64,000 bases of DNA from Oleiagrimonas sp. C23AA (GCF_011759385.1 NZ_JAARLY010000004.1:248001-312000); one strand, 5' to 3'. Shown: positions 37,340-47,519, counted from the first letter of the stretch. Notes: a model not told the origin generated them from the letters alone. Numbers and translations are program-made.

Positions 37340-38656
37340 TCAGGCGCGCTTTTCCAGCGCCGCATAGAACATGCCGTCCAGGCCATCATCTCCCGGCAGC
37401 AACTGCCAGCCGGGCCCGGCCGCGTAGCCGGCCGGCAGCGATAGCGGCAAGACGTGGGCGTCGGGCATGGTGGCCAGGAAAGCCTCGATCACGTCCTGGT
37501 TTTCGGCGCGCAACAGCGAGCAGGTGGCGTAGACCAGTCGTCCACCCGGTGCCAGGGTCGACCATAACCCTGCCAGAATGCGCTGCTGTTGTTTCACGAG
37601 CGCGGGGATGTCGCTTTCGCGCCGGTGCAGGCGCACGTCGGGTCGGCGTCGCATCACGCCCATTGCCGAGCACGGCGCGTCGATCAGAATGCGCTGGTAA
37701 GGCACGCCGTCCCACCATTCGGCGGGCTCGCTGGCATCGCCCCGTACCACCTTGGCCTCCAGCCCCAGGCGTTGCAGGTTCTGCGCGATGCGCGGCAGCC
37801 GCGCCGGCTCAAACTCCAGCGCGGTCAGGTCCACGGCGGCGCGTTCGAGCACATGGCAGGCCTTGCCGCCCGGTGCGGCGCAGGCATCAAGCACGCGCAT
37901 GCCGTCCTTGGCATCAAGCACGTCGGCGGCGACCTGGGCGGCGCCGTCCTGCACCGCGAAATGGCCTTCGGCAAAGCCCGGCAGCCGGGTCACATCGGTG
38001 CTGTGGGTCAGCACAATGGCATCGTCCAGCCAGGCGTGAATGTGGGCCTCGACGCCCGCTTCGACCAGGGCAGCCAGAAGGCTTTCGCGGTCACTGCGAC
38101 GGCGCTGCACGCGCAGCATCAGTGGCGGCTCGATGTTGTCGGCGCTGAAAATGGCCTCGGCCTGCCCGGGCCAGTCATGCGCGATCGCCTGCACCATCCA
38201 GGTCGGATGCGCATGGCGCGTGGCCGGCGTGGCATCCAGTGCTGCCAGATGTTGTTCGCGTTCGCGCTGCCAGCGGCGCAGCACGGCATTCAACAATCCG
38301 GCCAGGCGTGGCTTGCGCAGGCTGCGCGCCGCCTCCACGGTGGCGGCGACGGCCGCATACGAGGGCATGCCGAGCACTTCCAGCTGCACCAGGCCGAGCA
38401 CGGCCAGCGCGTGGATAGCCGGCTCGCGGCGGCGCAGTGGCTTGTCCAGCAGGCGATCCAGGGCAGCATCGAAACGCACCCACCAGCGCGTGCCCTGATT
38501 GAGCAGCGCCGAAAGCAGCGCGCGATCGCGTGGATCGGGCAGGCGCGGCGCGTGCCGCTCCATGACATCGCGCAGCGAGGCGCCACCCAGGGCGACGTCG
38601 GCCAGCGCCAGCGCCGCCTCGGCGCGCACATCCGGCTTGCGGCGCGTGCCGTTCAT
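37340..38656 (-). CDS. rsmB: 16S rRNA (cytosine-967-C5) methyltransferase
   Basis: 438 residues, standard for RsmB. An N-terminal NusB-like RNA-binding domain (~10-140) is followed by the SAM-dependent methyltransferase with [17 protein letters not shown] (SAM loop), the release cysteine in DAPCSAMG and the catalytic cysteine in YATCSLL. The ATG giving [11 protein letters not shown] overlaps the fmt stop as ATGA, showing translational coupling. The same gene order (def-fmt-rsmB) is usual in gammaproteobacteria. Confidence 0.96.
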   Translation of the reverse strand: MNGTRRKPDVRAEAALALADVALGGASLRDVMERHAPRLPDPRDRALLSALLNQGTRWWVRFDAALDRLLDKPLRRREPAIHALAVLGLVQLEVLGMPSYAAVAATVEAARSLRKPRLAGLLNAVLRRWQREREQHLAALDATPATRHAHPTWMVQAIAHDWPGQAEAIFSADNIEPPLMLRVQRRRSDRESLLAALVEAGVEAHIHAWLDDAIVLTHSTDVTRLPGFAEGHFAVQDGAAQVAADVLDAKDGMRVLDACAAPGGKACHVLERAAVDLTALEFEPARLPRIAQNLQRLGLEAKVVRGDASEPAEWWDGVPYQRILIDAPCSAMGVMRRRPDVRLHRRESDIPALVKQQQRILAGLWSTLAPGGRLVYATCSLLRAENQDVIEAFLATMPDAHVLPLSLPAGYAAGPGWQLLPGDDGLDGMFYAALEKRA

Positions 38657-39588
38657 GAGGCGGCCCCGCGCAGCTCGGGGCGTGCGTTGAGGTAGTCGGC
38701 AATGCCGATGCGGCGCCCGCCCGGCCGTTGCACCTCGGTCAGGCACAGCGCGCCTTCACCGCAGGCGACAACCAATCCGTCGCGGCTGCCGGCCACTATC
38801 TGCCCTGGCTCACCATGCGCGTCCACCGCGTGCGCTGCCCAGATGCGCAGGCGCTCGCCCGCCACTTCGCCTTCGGCGGTCGGCCACGGATTGAAAGCCC
38901 GCACGATGCGTTCCAGCGCGCTGGCCGGTTGTGTGAAGTCGAGCTTGGCTTCGGCCTTGTCCAGCTTGTGCGCGTAGGTGACGCCCTTTTCCGGCTGCGG
39001 GGTCGCCTTGAGCGTTTCGCCGGCCAGCGCGCGTGCGAGGCCTTCGGCCAGCAGCTTGGCGCCCATCCCGCTCAGGCGGTCATGCAGGCTGCCGCCGGTT
39101 TCGTCGGCGGCGAGCGGGGTGCGTGCCTCCAGCAGCACGGGACCGGTGTCCAGCCCCGCCTCCATCTGCATCAGGTCGACGCCGCTTTCGGCGTCACCGG
39201 CGGCGACGGCACGCTGGATCGGTGCCGCGCCGCGCCAGCGCGGTAGCAGGCTGGCGTGCACGTTCCAGCAGCCCAGCTTGGGGATGGCCAGCACCGCACG
39301 CGGCAGGATCAGTCCATAGGCGACCACCACCAGCAGGTCGGGCTTGAGTGCCGCCAGCGTTGCCTGTGTTTCGGGATCTTTCAGGCGTTCGGGCTGATGG
39401 ACCTCCACGCCGGCTTCGAGCGCCGCCTGCTTGACCGGACTGGGTGTGAGCTTGCGGCCACGGCCGGCCGGCCGGTCCGGCTGGGTGTATACGGCCACCA
39501 CTTCGGCGCCACTGTCCAGGCAGCTTTTAAGACAGGGAACGGCAAAATCCGGGGTGCCGGCAAACACCACGCGCAGGGGTCGGTTCAT
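38653..39588 (-). CDS. fmt: Methionyl-tRNA formyltransferase
   Basis: 311 residues. It formylates initiator Met-tRNA using 10-formyltetrahydrofolate. Motifs: [39 protein letters not shown] (the SLLP substrate loop with catalytic Asn/His), [13 protein letters not shown] and a C-terminal OB-like domain (~205-311). The ATG lies 123 bp after the def stop codon, and the gene is coupled to rsmB by overlap. Confidence 0.97.
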   Translation of the reverse strand: MNRPLRVVFAGTPDFAVPCLKSCLDSGAEVVAVYTQPDRPAGRGRKLTPSPVKQAALEAGVEVHQPERLKDPETQATLAALKPDLLVVVAYGLILPRAVLAIPKLGCWNVHASLLPRWRGAAPIQRAVAAGDAESGVDLMQMEAGLDTGPVLLEARTPLAADETGGSLHDRLSGMGAKLLAEGLARALAGETLKATPQPEKGVTYAHKLDKAEAKLDFTQPASALERIVRAFNPWPTAEGEVAGERLRIWAAHAVDAHGEPGQIVAGSRDGLVVACGEGALCLTEVQRPGGRRIGIADYLNARPELRGAAS

Positions 39589-39711
39589 GCATCCACCTTG
39601 GGCGCAGGCTCACAAAGCGCCTACGCGCCCGTCATCGAAGGGCTCGAAAATTGAAAGACGAAGCGGGCGCGTGGACGCCCGTATGGATATCAGCGCCGTA
39701 CCCGGCGCCGG

Positions 39712-40215
39712 TCAGCTGGCCTGCTTGCGCTGCTTCTGCAGGCGCTTGAGCAGCATGTTGCGCTTGAGTGGCGACAGGTAGTCGACGAATACCTTGCCGT
39801 CCAGATGATCCAGCTCGTGCTGGATGCACACCGCCATCAAGCCATCGGCCTGCACCGAGAACGTCTGCCCCTCGGTGTCTTCGGCCTCGATGCGGACCCA
39901 GCCGGCGCGCTCGACATCGGCATACAGGCCCGGGAACGACAGGCAGCCCTCCTGGTATACCTGCTCGCCGCTTTTCTCGACGATGCGCGGGTTGATCAGC
40001 GCCTGCGGCGCGTCGCGCTGTTCGGAAATGTCCATCACGAACACACGCTGATGCACGTTCACCTGGGTCGCGGCCAAGCCGATGCCGTTGGCCTCATACA
40101 TGGTTTCAAACATGTCCGCGACCAGCGTCTTGATGGCCTCGTCGAACACGCTGACCGGTTTGGCCACCGTGCGCAGGCGCGGGTCCGGGAATTCAAGAAT
40201 GGTCAATTTCGACAT
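39712..40215 (-). CDS. def: Peptide deformylase
   Basis: 167 residues. All three PDF motifs are present: GIGLAATQ (residues 44-51), EGCLSFPG with Cys91 and QHELDHLDG with His133, Glu134 and His137; the three metal ligands and the catalytic Glu are intact. It removes the formyl group from new N-termini, the counterpart of fmt downstream. It is divergent from the LysM gene at 40402, sharing a 186-bp spacer. Confidence 0.98.
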   Translation of the reverse strand: MSKLTILEFPDPRLRTVAKPVSVFDEAIKTLVADMFETMYEANGIGLAATQVNVHQRVFVMDISEQRDAPQALINPRIVEKSGEQVYQEGCLSFPGLYADVERAGWVRIEAEDTEGQTFSVQADGLMAVCIQHELDHLDGKVFVDYLSPLKRNMLLKRLQKQRKQAS

Positions 40216-40337
40216 ATACGATCACCTCAGCCTTCAAATTTGCGGCCCAATTGGGCGAAATCCAAGGCCGTTCTCCATTAGGATGGAGCCCATTGTACGA
40301 CCCGGCTGGCGGGTCGGCATCATTGCATCACCCCAAT

Positions 40338-40365
40338 TTGCCTGGTTTTGCGATTCGATTACACT
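40338..40365 (+). promoter_or_regulatory. Candidate sigma-70 promoter of the LysM gene
   Basis: TTGCCT and TACACT separated by 16 bp, 37 bp before the LysM gene ATG; each hexamer matches four of six consensus bases. Confidence 0.45.
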
Positions 40366-40401
40366 CGCCCAGGTCAAGGGGGATCGGGGGGATAGCCCAA
40401 C

Positions 40402-41526
40402 ATGCTCAAGAAAACGCTTGTCCTGTTTGCCGGCCTCTGCGTGAGTCTGGCGGTGTTTGCCGCGACCAGCGAGCTGCGTCCTGGTCATCCTGACACCTAC
40501 GTGGTCAAGCGTGGTGACACGCTGTGGGATATCTCGGCGCGCTTTTTGCGTAAGCCGTGGCTGTGGCCGGAAATCTGGCAGGCCAACCCGCAGGTGCACA
40601 ATCCGCACCTGATCTACCCGGGTGATGTGCTGAACCTGTCGTACGATCACGGCCCGCGGCTGGTGCTCAAGCCCCGCGCGCGAGCCACCGATGCCGACGC
40701 CGTACCGGCGATTGCGCTGGATCAGGTGCGCCCGTTCCTGAAGGACTTCCGCGTTGTCAGCAGCCACCAGCTGTCAACCGCGCCGTACGTGATGGCTTTC
40801 GAGGAAAACAAGCTGCGCGGCACACCGGGGCATTTCATCTACGTGCGCGGCCTGACCTCGCAGCCTGGCCAGCGCTGGGCGGTGGTGCGTCCTTCGCACG
40901 TGTTCCGCGAATTCGGCGTTCACGGTGAGCGGGGTGATGACGTGGTCGCCCACGAGCTCAATTCCAACGTCGGCATGGTCGATTCGCCCTGGCGCGAAAA
41001 CGACTATGGCGATGGCCACTATGGCCGTGGCGACGAACTGGGCGTGGAGGTGAAGGTCATTGGCACCGCGGAAATGCTGCGCGGCGGCGATCCGTCCACG
41101 CTGATGCTGACCGATTCGACCATGGAAATTCGCAAGGGTGACCGCCTGCTGCCGGTCGACGAGCATCCGTACGATGCCTACTTCTACCCACACGCGCCGA
41201 AGGTGATGCCGCCGAATGCGCGTGTGATCAGCCTGGCCGACTCCATGTATGCGGTGGGCCGGCATCAGGTGGTGGCCATCTCGGTGGGCACGGCCGATGG
41301 CATCAGCAATGGCGAAACCTTTTCCATCTTCAGCCCTGGCCAGACCGTGCACGACGACGTCGCCGGCAGCTACATGAACCAGACCTTCGGTAATCACGTG
41401 AAACTGCCAGGCGAATACCTAGGGCACCTGATGGTGTTCCGCACCTTTGATCGGGTCAGCTACGCGCTGGTGATGGACGATGTGCGGCCGGTACAGGTGG
41501 GCGACAAGCTGCGGCTGCCTCAGTAG
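40402..41526 (+). CDS. LysM peptidoglycan-binding domain protein
   Basis: 374 residues. A signal peptide (MLKKTLVLFAGLCVSLAVFAA) precedes one LysM domain at ~32-80 (DTYVVKRGDTLWDISARFL...IYPGDVLNL). The remaining ~290 residues have no name known to me but are conserved with this LysM head next to dprA in Xanthomonadales. It is periplasmic and binds peptidoglycan; the large C-terminal part may be a structural domain. It is followed by a strong terminator. Confidence 0.92.
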   Translation: MLKKTLVLFAGLCVSLAVFAATSELRPGHPDTYVVKRGDTLWDISARFLRKPWLWPEIWQANPQVHNPHLIYPGDVLNLSYDHGPRLVLKPRARATDADAVPAIALDQVRPFLKDFRVVSSHQLSTAPYVMAFEENKLRGTPGHFIYVRGLTSQPGQRWAVVRPSHVFREFGVHGERGDDVVAHELNSNVGMVDSPWRENDYGDGHYGRGDELGVEVKVIGTAEMLRGGDPSTLMLTDSTMEIRKGDRLLPVDEHPYDAYFYPHAPKVMPPNARVISLADSMYAVGRHQVVAISVGTADGISNGETFSIFSPGQTVHDDVAGSYMNQTFGNHVKLPGEYLGHLMVFRTFDRVSYALVMDDVRPVQVGDKLRLPQ

Positions 41527-41570
41527 TTCCGGCGTGCCCGCAGCATGCGCTGTGGGCATCGACCGACACG

Positions 41571-41603
41571 ACGGCGCGGCCTTGGTCGCGCCGTTTTTGT
41601 TTT
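41571..41603 (+). terminator. Rho-independent terminator after LysM gene
   Basis: ACGGCGCG-GCCTTGGT-CGCGCCGT followed by TTTTGTTTT; perfect 8-bp stem. It separates the LysM gene from dprA. Confidence 0.8.
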
Positions 41604-41627
41604 CGTCCGCCGCTACACTGGGGCGTC

Positions 41628-42794
41628 ATGGAAGCAAGCGAGATCATCACACGGGCCTGGCTGACGCTGATCCGCGCGCCAGGCGTGGGCGGTGCCAAGC
41701 TGCGGCGCTGGTTGGACGAGGCCGACGGCGATGCCGCGCGCGCCCTGGACACCGTGCTGGGCGCGCCGGCGGTGCATGGCGCCGAGGGCGATACGTTGGC
41801 CTGGCTGCGTCATCCCGACCCCAAGCGCCTGGAGCTGGACCTGGTCTGGCTTGATGCGCCGGGTCATCGCCTTTTGCGCTATACCGAGATCGATTTCCCG
41901 CCCCTGCTGGCCGAGATTCCCGGCGCGCCGGCGGCACTGTTCGTCAACGGCCACAGCGAGGCGCTGCTGCTGCCGCAGGTGGCCATGGTTGGCGCGCGCA
42001 ATGCGAGCGCGGCGGGGCTGGATCATGCCCGAGATTTTGCGCGCACGCTGGCCGCATCCGGCTTGGCCGTGACCAGTGGTCTGGCCGATGGTATCGACGG
42101 CGCCGCACATCAGGCCACGGTGGCTGCCGATGGCGTTACCGTGGCGGTGATGGGCACCGGGCCGGACCGGGTCTATCCGCGCCAGCACCGCGAGCTGGCC
42201 GCGCGCATCGTCGAGCGCGGCGCGCTGGTCAGCGAATTTCCGCCCGGCACCGAGGCGCGACCGCATCACTTTCCGCGGCGCAACCGGCTGATTGCCGGCT
42301 TGAGCCTGGGTACGCTGGTGATCGAGGCCAGCCTGCGCTCGGGCTCGCTGATCACCGCACGCCTGGCCAGCGAGCAGGGCCGGGAGGTGTTCGCCCTGCC
42401 CGGTTCCATTCATAATCCGCTGGCCAAGGGCTGTCATCGCCTGATCCGCGATGGCGCCCGGCTGGTGGAAACGGCCGACGAGGTCACCGAAGCGCTGACG
42501 CCGATGGCGCAGGCGCTGGGCGCGCAGCTGGCCGAGCGGCTGGCGCAGGCACCGCCGGAGCTGCCGATCGAGGTGGCCGCGGCTCCGGTGTCCTCCGAGC
42601 CGGCTCCGGGCTGGTGCGGCGATGGCGACTACCAGCGCCTGCTGGCGGCGCTGGGTCACGACCCGGTGGCGCTGGATACACTGGCCCAGCGCACCGGGCT
42701 GGAAACCTCGGCGCTGTCGTCGATGTTGCTGATGCTGGAGCTCGATGGCGTGGTCGAGACCTGCCCCGGTGGACGCTATCAGCGCCGGGGCTGA
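41628..42794 (+). CDS. dprA: DNA-processing protein DprA
   Basis: 388 residues. DprA loads RecA on incoming single-stranded DNA during transformation. An N-terminal helical domain (~1-75) is followed by the Rossmann-like DprA core (~80-290) with VAMVGARNASAAGLDHARDF, SGLADGIDGAAH, AVMGTGPDRVYPRQH and FPRRNRLIAGLS, then a winged-helix C-terminus (~325-385, VALDTLAQRTGLETSALSSM). All are intact, implying at least part of a competence system elsewhere in the genome. It precedes topA by 115 bp. Confidence 0.96.
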   Translation: MEASEIITRAWLTLIRAPGVGGAKLRRWLDEADGDAARALDTVLGAPAVHGAEGDTLAWLRHPDPKRLELDLVWLDAPGHRLLRYTEIDFPPLLAEIPGAPAALFVNGHSEALLLPQVAMVGARNASAAGLDHARDFARTLAASGLAVTSGLADGIDGAAHQATVAADGVTVAVMGTGPDRVYPRQHRELAARIVERGALVSEFPPGTEARPHHFPRRNRLIAGLSLGTLVIEASLRSGSLITARLASEQGREVFALPGSIHNPLAKGCHRLIRDGARLVETADEVTEALTPMAQALGAQLAERLAQAPPELPIEVAAAPVSSEPAPGWCGDGDYQRLLAALGHDPVALDTLAQRTGLETSALSSMLLMLELDGVVETCPGGRYQRRG

Positions 42795-42909
42795 TCACAC
42801 ATTGTTGCTTGACAGCCTCGACGGGGCTGTGTTCCCACTTATATATGCACGTACGCGGGAGCCGCCCGCGCGCGCCACTCACGTATTCATTTTCCGGATT
42901 CACCCCCGC

Positions 42910-45399
42910 ATGGCGAAAAACCTGCTCATCGTCGAGTCGCCGGCCAAGGCCAAGACGATCAACAAATATCTAGGCAGCGACTTTCAGGTGCTGGCCTCGT
43001 ACGGCCACGTGCGCGACCTGGTGCCCAAGGAGGGCGCGGTCGACACCGAGCACGATTTCGCCATGAACTACCAGGTCATCGAGCGCAACCAGAAGCACGT
43101 CGATGCCATCGCCAAGGCGGCCAAGCCGGCCGATGCCATCTATCTGGCCACCGACTTGGATCGCGAGGGCGAGGCCATTTCCTGGCACATCAGCGAGATT
43201 CTCAAGCAGAAGGGGCTGACCGAAGGCAAGCACATGCATCGGGTGGTGTTCTCCGAGATCACGCCCAAGGCGATCAAGGCCGCCGTCGAGCATCCGCGCC
43301 AGCTCTCGCACGACATGGTCGACGCGCAGCAGGCGCGCCGTGCGCTGGATTACCTGGTCGGCTTCAACCTGTCGCCGGTGCTGTGGCGCAAGGTGCAGCG
43401 CGGACTGTCCGCCGGTCGCGTGCAGAGCCCGGCGCTGCGCATGATCGTCGAGCGCGAGGAGGAAATCGAAGCCTTCAATGCGCGCGAATACTGGACCGTC
43501 GAGGCCGATCTGTCGCACGACAATATCGGCTTCCGCGCCAAGCTCACGCGTCTTGATGGCAAGAAGTTCGAGCAGTTCGACCTGACCGACGAAGCCACCG
43601 CCATGGCCGCGCGCCAGGCGCTGCTCAAGGCGGCCAATGGCTCGCTGACCGTCGATGAGGTCAGCAGCCGCGAACGCAAGCGCCGCCCGGCGGCGCCGTT
43701 TACCACCTCCACCCTGCAGCAGGAGGCCTCGCGCAAGCTGGGCTTTTCGGCCAGCCGCACCATGCGCGTGGCGCAGGGTCTGTACGAAGGCGTGGCGCTG
43801 GGCTCGGAAGGCAACGTGGGCCTGATCACCTACATGCGTACCGACGCCACCGCGCTGTCCGACGATGCTGTCGGCGAGCTGCGCGCGCTGATCGAGCAGG
43901 ACTTTGGCGCCCGCGCGCTGCCCGAGTCGGTGCAGGTGTATCGCACCAAGTCCAAGAATGCGCAGGAAGCGCATGAGGCGATCCGCCCAACCTCGGCCAT
44001 GCGCCGTCCCAAGGAGGTGGCCAGTTACTTGAGCGATGACCAGCGCAAGCTCTACGAGCTGATCTGGAAGCGCACCGTGGCCTGCCAGATGATCCACGCC
44101 ACGCTGAACACCGTCTCGGTGGAGTTTCCGGTCGGCGATTCCTCGTTCCGCGCCACTGGCACCACCGTGGTCGATCCGGGCTTTCTGGCCGTCTACGAGG
44201 AAGGTCAGGACGCCAAGAACAAGGACGAGGACGACGAAAAGCGCCGCCTGCCGCGCCTGGCCAAGGGCGATGTGGTGCCGCTGGCCGATATCTTCGCCGA
44301 CCAGCACTTCACCGAGCCGCCGCCGCGCTATTCCGAAGCCAGCCTGGTCAAGGCGCTGGAAGAATTTGGCATTGGCCGTCCGTCCACCTACGCCTCGATC
44401 ATCCAGGTGCTGCTCAACCGCGAGTACGTCTGGCTGGACAGCCGCCGCTTCAAGCCGACCGACGTCGGCCGCGCCGTCAGCAAGTTCCTGACCCAGCACT
44501 TCACCCAGTACGTGGACTACGACTTCACCGCGCGCCTGGAAGACGACCTGGATGCGGTCAGCCGTGGCGAGCAGGCCTGGGTGCCGCTGATGCAGCGCTT
44601 CTGGCAGCCGTTCAAGGGCCAGGTCGAAGAAAAGATGGAAACGGTCGACCGCAGCGAGGCCACCGGCGCGCGCGAGCTGGGCGCCGACCCGAAATCGGGC
44701 AAGCCGGTGTCGGTGCGTCTGGGCCGTTACGGGCCGTTCGCGCAGATCGGCACCAAGGACGATGAGGAAAAGCCGCAGTTCGCGTCCTTGCGTCCGGGCC
44801 AGAGCATGCACACGCTGACCCTGGAGGAGGCGCTGGAGCTGTTCAAGCTGCCGCGCAAGCTGGGCGTCAGCGAGGATGGCGAAGACATCACCGTCGGCAT
44901 CGGCCGCTTCGGACCGTTCGTCAAACAGGGCTCGACCTATGCCTCGCTGGGCAAGGAAGACGATCCGTACACCATCGAGCTGGAGCGCGCCAAGACGCTG
45001 ATGCACGAGAAACTGGAACTGCTGCGCAACCGCGTGATCCAGGATTTCGACAACGGCATCCAGGTGCTCAACGGCCGTTACGGGCCGTACATCACCGATG
45101 GCGACAAGAACGCGCGCATTCCCAAGGACAAGGAGCCCAAGGCCCTGACCGAGGCCGAATGCCGCGAGTTGCTGGCCGCCGCGCCAGCGCGCAAGGGTCG
45201 CGCCACCAAGAAGGCCGCGGCGAAGAAGGCGCCGGCCAAGAAAGCCGCAGCCAAGAAAACGGCCACGAAGAAAACCGCCACCAAGAAGACGGCCGCCAAG
45301 AAAGCCGCGACCAAAAAGACCGCGACGAAGAAGGCGGCCACCAAGAAAACGCCGGCCAGCAACGCTGCGCCGGCTCCCGACAACGATCCGCCGTTCTGA
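42910..45399 (+). CDS. topA: DNA topoisomerase I (type IA)
   Basis: 829 residues. The Toprim domain has Glu9 in LLIVESPAKAKTI and the acidic cluster DLDREGE (Asp82, Asp84, Glu87); the catalytic Tyr308 is in GLITYMRTDA. It relaxes negative supercoils. After ~residue 590 come Toprim C-terminal repeats (GKPVSVRLGRYGPF, GEDITVGIGRFGPF, NGIQVLNGRYGPYI) rather than the C4 zinc fingers of E. coli TopA, and residues ~758-829 are a Lys/Ala-rich tail. The ATG giving MAKNLLIVE is used. Its stop is 11 bp before tsaC. Confidence 0.97.
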   Translation: MAKNLLIVESPAKAKTINKYLGSDFQVLASYGHVRDLVPKEGAVDTEHDFAMNYQVIERNQKHVDAIAKAAKPADAIYLATDLDREGEAISWHISEILKQKGLTEGKHMHRVVFSEITPKAIKAAVEHPRQLSHDMVDAQQARRALDYLVGFNLSPVLWRKVQRGLSAGRVQSPALRMIVEREEEIEAFNAREYWTVEADLSHDNIGFRAKLTRLDGKKFEQFDLTDEATAMAARQALLKAANGSLTVDEVSSRERKRRPAAPFTTSTLQQEASRKLGFSASRTMRVAQGLYEGVALGSEGNVGLITYMRTDATALSDDAVGELRALIEQDFGARALPESVQVYRTKSKNAQEAHEAIRPTSAMRRPKEVASYLSDDQRKLYELIWKRTVACQMIHATLNTVSVEFPVGDSSFRATGTTVVDPGFLAVYEEGQDAKNKDEDDEKRRLPRLAKGDVVPLADIFADQHFTEPPPRYSEASLVKALEEFGIGRPSTYASIIQVLLNREYVWLDSRRFKPTDVGRAVSKFLTQHFTQYVDYDFTARLEDDLDAVSRGEQAWVPLMQRFWQPFKGQVEEKMETVDRSEATGARELGADPKSGKPVSVRLGRYGPFAQIGTKDDEEKPQFASLRPGQSMHTLTLEEALELFKLPRKLGVSEDGEDITVGIGRFGPFVKQGSTYASLGKEDDPYTIELERAKTLMHEKLELLRNRVIQDFDNGIQVLNGRYGPYITDGDKNARIPKDKEPKALTEAECRELLAAAPARKGRATKKAAAKKAPAKKAAAKKTATKKTATKKTAAKKAATKKTATKKAATKKTPASNAAPAPDNDPPF
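45187..45360 (+). repeat. Lys/Ala-codon repeats at the topA 3' end
   Basis: Imperfect repeats of GCC-ACC-AAG-AAG type codons encode the KKxAxKK tail of TopA. The repetition could allow in-frame length variation. Confidence 0.7.
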
Positions 45400-45410
45400 G
45401 CCTGGCCACC

Positions 45411-45968
45411 ATGGATAACGCACTCGTAGCCGCTGCCGACGCCCTGCGTCGCGGCGGCGTCATCGCCTATCCCACCGAAGCGGTGTATGGCTTTGGTTGC
45501 GATCCGGCCAACCAGGCCGCTTTCGAGGCGCTGTTTGCGCTCAAGCAGCGTCCGCCCACACAGGGCGTGTTGTTGATCGGCGCCGATTTTTCACACGTTG
45601 AGCCCTATATCGACATGCAGCGGGTCGATGCGCAGGTGCTCGAACGCGTGCAGGCCACCTGGCCCGGCCCGCAAACCTGGATTTTCCCGCGGGCCGCCAG
45701 CGTGCCGTCCTGGGTCGCCGGAGCGCATGAAGGCATCGCGCTCAGGGTCACCGCGCATCCGGTAGCCGCCGCTTTGTGCCGGGCCTTCGGTGGCGCCATC
45801 GTCTCGACCAGCGCCAACCGTCACGGTGAGCCACCCTCACGCCAGGCAGGCCCGGTGCGTGAGGCTTTCGGCAGCGGCTTGGCCGCGGTAGTCGAAGGTG
45901 CGTGCGGTGGCCGTGAACGCCCGACGCCGATCCACGATGCGCTTACTGGCGCTATCATCCGATCCTAG
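45411..45968 (+). CDS. tsaC: Threonylcarbamoyl-AMP synthase (YrdC/Sua5 family)
   Basis: 185 residues, normal for the short TsaC. It makes threonylcarbamoyl-AMP from Thr, bicarbonate and ATP for t6A37 tRNA modification. Motifs: GGVIAYPTEAVYGFGCDP, ALKQRPPTQGVLLIGAD, TWPGPQTWIFPR and IVSTSANRHGEPPS. The start is 11 bp after topA, so the two are probably cotranscribed, as in related genomes. Confidence 0.95.
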   Translation: MDNALVAAADALRRGGVIAYPTEAVYGFGCDPANQAAFEALFALKQRPPTQGVLLIGADFSHVEPYIDMQRVDAQVLERVQATWPGPQTWIFPRAASVPSWVAGAHEGIALRVTAHPVAAALCRAFGGAIVSTSANRHGEPPSRQAGPVREAFGSGLAAVVEGACGGRERPTPIHDALTGAIIRS

Positions 45969-46054
45969 GGGATCGATGAGGCGGCACCGTTGACGTGGCG
46001 TGAACACGCCCGTTGCGAGCATGCACGCATCACGTAGGGGAGCTTTTTAAGCGC

Positions 46055-47428
46055 ATGGCTAAAGTGTATGAATCGCCGCAACAGACCGCGGCCCTGAAGT
46101 CATTGCCGCTGCTAGAGGCCAGTGACAGCGCGCGGACCGTGGCCTGGCATCGCGGCCAGGCGGTCAGCGCCGCGCGCTTCCTGGCACATGTCGAGGCCGT
46201 CGCCGCACAGCTACCCGAGGCACGCCACGCGGTTAATCTCTGCGCCGATCGCTACGCGTTCCTGGTCGCCTTCTGCGCCATCCTCAGGGCCGGTCAGACC
46301 AACCTGCTGCCACCCTCGCGCGCGCCTCAGGCCGTCGATGAGGTGATGGCGGCGCATCCGGGCAGCTACGCGCTGGGCGAGGCCACGCTGGAGCCGGCGC
46401 CTTCCGGCTACGTGCATCTGCCGGAACTGGCCGATCCGCCCGAGGCGATGCGTCCGGTGGCCGTACCGATGATCGACGCCGCGCACGTGGCCGCCATCGG
46501 GTATACCTCCGGCTCCACCGGTCGCCCCAAACCCAACATCAAGACCTGGGGAAGTTTCCACGCCAGCAACCGCGGCAACCTGGCACCGCTGGGCGCAGCG
46601 GTGCAGGGTGACTTCCATATGGTGGCGACCGTGCCCCCGCAGCATATGTACGGCATGGAAACCTCGGTGTTGCTGCCGTTGCTGGGGCCGGCCTCGGTGC
46701 ATGCCGAGCGCCCGTTCTTTCCCGCCGACGTGGCCCGCGCGCTGGCCGAGGTGCCGGCGCCGCGCGTGCTGGTTATCACGCCGGTGCATCTGCGTGCGCT
46801 GGTGCAGGCCGATGTCGAACTGCCACCGTTGGCGGCCATGGTCTCGGCCACAGCGCCGATGCCGGTGGAACTGGCGGCTCAGGCCGAAGCGATGTTCGGT
46901 GCACCGCTGGTGGAGATGTTCGGTTCCACCGAAACCTGCGTGTTCGCCAGCCGTCGCGCGGCGCTGGGCGAGGACTGGGCGATGTATCCGGGTGTGCGCC
47001 TGCATCCGCAGCCCGATGGCACCCTGATCGAGGCACCGCAGCTGGCCGAGCCGATGGTGCTGGCCGATCTGGTCGAACTGCGTGGTGAGGGTCATTTTCG
47101 CCTGTGTGGCCGCAACACCGATCTGCTGGAGATTGCCGGCAAGCGCGCCTCGCTGGCCGACCTCAATCGTCGTCTGCTGGCCATTCCGGGCGTCGAGGAT
47201 GGCCTGGTGCTGCAGCTGGATGGCGCCGATCCCATGGGCGTGCGCCGCATCGCGGCACTGGTGGTGGCGCCCGAGCTGACTGAAGCCCAGGTGATGGCCG
47301 CCCTGCGCCGGGCCATGGACCCGGTATTCCTGCCGCGTCCCTTGCGCCGGGTGCCGTCGCTGCCACGCAACGAAACCGGCAAGCTGCCGCGCCAGCAGGC
47401 GCTGGCCTTGCTCAAACGCATGCTCTGA
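46055..47428 (+). CDS. AMP-binding acyl/aryl-CoA ligase-like enzyme (short form)
   Basis: 457 residues. ANL-superfamily motifs: the P-loop GYTSGSTGRPKP (~149-160), FGSTETC (A5), DLVELRGEGHFRLCGRNTDLLEIAGKR (A7/A8) and NETGKLPR with the adenylation lysine (A10). The short N-terminal domain resembles ligases of aryl-polyene (xanthomonadin-type) clusters, but no ACP, ketosynthase or dehydratase gene is adjacent. AGGGGAG lies unusually far (about 13 nt) from the ATG. It follows tsaC by 86 bp and precedes purD by 91 bp. Confidence 0.85.
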   Translation: MAKVYESPQQTAALKSLPLLEASDSARTVAWHRGQAVSAARFLAHVEAVAAQLPEARHAVNLCADRYAFLVAFCAILRAGQTNLLPPSRAPQAVDEVMAAHPGSYALGEATLEPAPSGYVHLPELADPPEAMRPVAVPMIDAAHVAAIGYTSGSTGRPKPNIKTWGSFHASNRGNLAPLGAAVQGDFHMVATVPPQHMYGMETSVLLPLLGPASVHAERPFFPADVARALAEVPAPRVLVITPVHLRALVQADVELPPLAAMVSATAPMPVELAAQAEAMFGAPLVEMFGSTETCVFASRRAALGEDWAMYPGVRLHPQPDGTLIEAPQLAEPMVLADLVELRGEGHFRLCGRNTDLLEIAGKRASLADLNRRLLAIPGVEDGLVLQLDGADPMGVRRIAALVVAPELTEAQVMAALRRAMDPVFLPRPLRRVPSLPRNETGKLPRQQALALLKRML

Positions 47429-47519
47429 TGGCTTGCGCCCGCGCGCCTCGATTCGCTCCGCGGCGTCAGCTGCGGCATCATGTGCGCCCCTCACCCTTGT
47501 GAAGTGAATCGGAGCGGCT

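Noticed and set aside
42809-42846. TTGACA plus TATATA as a topA promoter
   Set aside because: The spacing is about 25 bp, too long for a sigma-70 pair; another -35 was not found.
45187-45360. Tandem repeat as a CRISPR or minisatellite
   Set aside because: It is the in-frame Lys/Ala tail of TopA, without spacers.
42970-45423. Very long open frame antisense to topA
   Set aside because: It mirrors the topA codon structure in high-GC DNA, has no known domain, and topA is certain.
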